The notes beneath the pieces are model-generated. The model made no database searches, had not been told where the DNA came from, and worked only from the letters and a program-made list of their open reading frames with translations. From the NCBI RefSeq assembly GCF_005405165.1, contig NZ_BJDN01000005.1, forward strand, positions 62,001 to 126,000: a stretch of DNA of 64,000 nt, written 5' to 3'. Shown here piece by piece: positions 63,036 to 64,000 of the stretch. Each line of letters opens with the position of its first letter. Position 1 is the stretch's first letter. This stretch comes from Loigolactobacillus binensis (GTDB taxonomy: Bacteria > Bacillota > Bacilli > Lactobacillales > Lactobacillaceae). The position numbers and the translations under genes are program-made.

Positions 63036-64000
63036 TCATAATTTCAACTGCCGATAGATCTGTTGTGAATCGTGTGCCAGCGACAGATCAGAACGATGAT
63101 TAGTTAGTAAGATCACCCCTGATTTGCCGTCACGGCTCATAGATAAGCCAACTTCGTAACCACCTTCAACACCGTGACTGACTACAAAATCACGATAGCT
63201 GTATAATCCGCCGCGATAACTGCCATCAGTGGCGTCAAAAAGAGTGGCCACATTGGCAGCCGTCAGAAAACGGCCTTGCTGAATCGCCTGTTCTAAATGA
63301 AAAAGATCAGTGGCGTCACTATACATGTTGCCGGTACCTAGTTTGGCGTTTAATTCTGCCTGCGTTTCGCCATGCCGCTGAAGATAAGGCAAATACGCGT
63401 AGGTAGTCGTGTAGCCGATCGCAGCGTGCTGTTCTTTTTTAAAATCATTGACCATAAAGCCAGTATGCTGCAAGTTTAACGGCTTAAGTAGCCGCTGCCG
63501 CACCACAGTTTGGTAACTTTTGCCTGTAAGCCGTTCAACGATCCCTGCCAACAACGTGTAATTAACGGGTTGATAATTATGCTGACCAATTTGTTTGACC
63601 TTAACGTGTTTAACTGCAAAAGCGATGATTTGCCGATCGGACATCATTTTTTGGGGTTGCACACTGCTGTACAAGCCAGAATTCATGTCCAATACTTGGC
63701 GTAAGGTTATCTTCTTACTCTGCGCAATTTGTGGGTAATAACGGCTTAGTGGCGTATTTAACTGCACCTTGCCGGCTTGAACTAATTGCATAAATAACAC
63801 TGCCGTGAACACCTTTTGCACGGACGCCAATTGGTAGCACGACCCAATCGTATTGCGCTGTAAATGAAACAAATTAGCATTGGCGTAACCAGAACTGTAC
63901 TGTAATAACGTGTGCCCGTTATGAACGATCAAAGCCGTGCCAATAAAATGATGAGCCGTTAACTGTTGACGAACCTTGACAACCGTTGCGCCATCTGGCG
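63036..64000 (-). CDS. Beta-lactamase-family serine hydrolase (5' end outside window)
   Basis: Penicillin-binding/class C beta-lactamase fold. The SxxK motif is SVQK (in CYQLASVQKVFTA), the second motif YQPVNYTLLAGIVE, and HGVEGG replaces the KTG-like third motif. An internal TTG at 63932 could be read as a start, but the frame continues without a stop to the window edge (...GATVVKVRQQL, then FIGTALIVHNGHTLL), so the gene is longer. Role unknown; such proteins are usually cell-wall or esterase-type hydrolases. Confidence 0.85.
   Translation of the reverse strand, partial: PDGATVVKVRQQLTAHHFIGTALIVHNGHTLLQYSSGYANANLFHLQRNTIGSCYQLASVQKVFTAVLFMQLVQAGKVQLNTPLSRYYPQIAQSKKITLRQVLDMNSGLYSSVQPQKMMSDRQIIAFAVKHVKVKQIGQHNYQPVNYTLLAGIVERLTGKSYQTVVRQRLLKPLNLQHTGFMVNDFKKEQHAAIGYTTTYAYLPYLQRHGETQAELNAKLGTGNMYSDATDLFHLEQAIQQGRFLTAANVATLFDATDGSYRGGLYSYRDFVVSHGVEGGYEVGLSMSRDGKSGVILLTNHRSDLSLAHDSQQIYRQLKL

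Overview
The window looks like part of a Lactobacillaceae chromosome (low to moderate GC Firmicute). Supporting signs are AGGAGG-type ribosome binding sites, frequent TTG/GTG starts, T-box leaders, PurBox-like sites, and conserved low-GC Gram-positive families (DUF951, DUF1129, DUF960-like, DUF975, DUF2075, YueI). The run rsmG-parA-parB-DUF951-ychF-DUF1129-guaB is typical of the neighbourhood of oriC in lactobacilli. The genus cannot be fixed from the sequence alone. I see no rRNA, tRNA, CRISPR array, prophage or intact insertion sequence.

Layout. 0-9 kb: a small membrane protein, a DUF915-type hydrolase, a membrane acyltransferase, a T-box-controlled PanE-like reductase, a zinc-type ABC importer (adcA-C-B) behind an AdcR-like operator, and a Bcr/CflA efflux pump. 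9-19 kb: hflX, a T-box-led tyrA-aroK operon, ribokinase, a YihY protein, two small SHOCT proteins and guaB. 19-24 kb: the ychF/parAB/rsmG cluster. 24-38 kb: a GNAT enzyme, an aquaporin-type channel beside an FAD-linked lactate/glycolate dehydrogenase, a tyrosine phosphatase, an alpha carbonic anhydrase, a glycosyltransferase, a purine permease, a B3/4 protein, map and a DUF2075 NTPase. 38-42 kb: a FecCD-type iron/heme/siderophore importer behind an 11-3-11 palindrome. 42-45 kb: an NADPH-FMN reductase and a soluble fumarate-reductase-like flavoprotein, divergent from a LysR gene that has no ordinary start codon.

45-50 kb: leuA-leuB-leuC-leuD. A complete promoter, a 19-residue leader peptide ending in Leu-Leu-Leu-stop, and a terminator precede it, which is the layout of ribosome-mediated attenuation. 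LeuA lacks the C-terminal feedback domain, so control of the pathway seems to rest on transcription. thrC follows, divergently oriented.

52-58.7 kb: small proteins, a DUF975 protein, an MFS exporter, an alpha/beta hydrolase, a membrane protein with an HExxH motif, and a GntR-ABC module. 58.7-64 kb is the accessory end. A ~73 bp sequence occurs twice and brackets an AT-richer Rrf2-flavodoxin pair; a MazEF/PemIK-type toxin-antitoxin pair lies just beyond the second copy. A DUF2798 gene with a complex leader follows. Next comes a junction where one deletion seems to have removed the 5' ends of two divergent genes (a Gfo/Idh/MocA oxidoreductase and an RND/MMPL transporter). Last is a serine hydrolase cut by the window edge.

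No large unknown multi-gene system is evident. The most interesting points are the leu attenuator with the domain-less LeuA, the LysR gene with an ATC start, the repeat-bracketed Rrf2-flavodoxin island and the chimeric RND/oxidoreductase junction.
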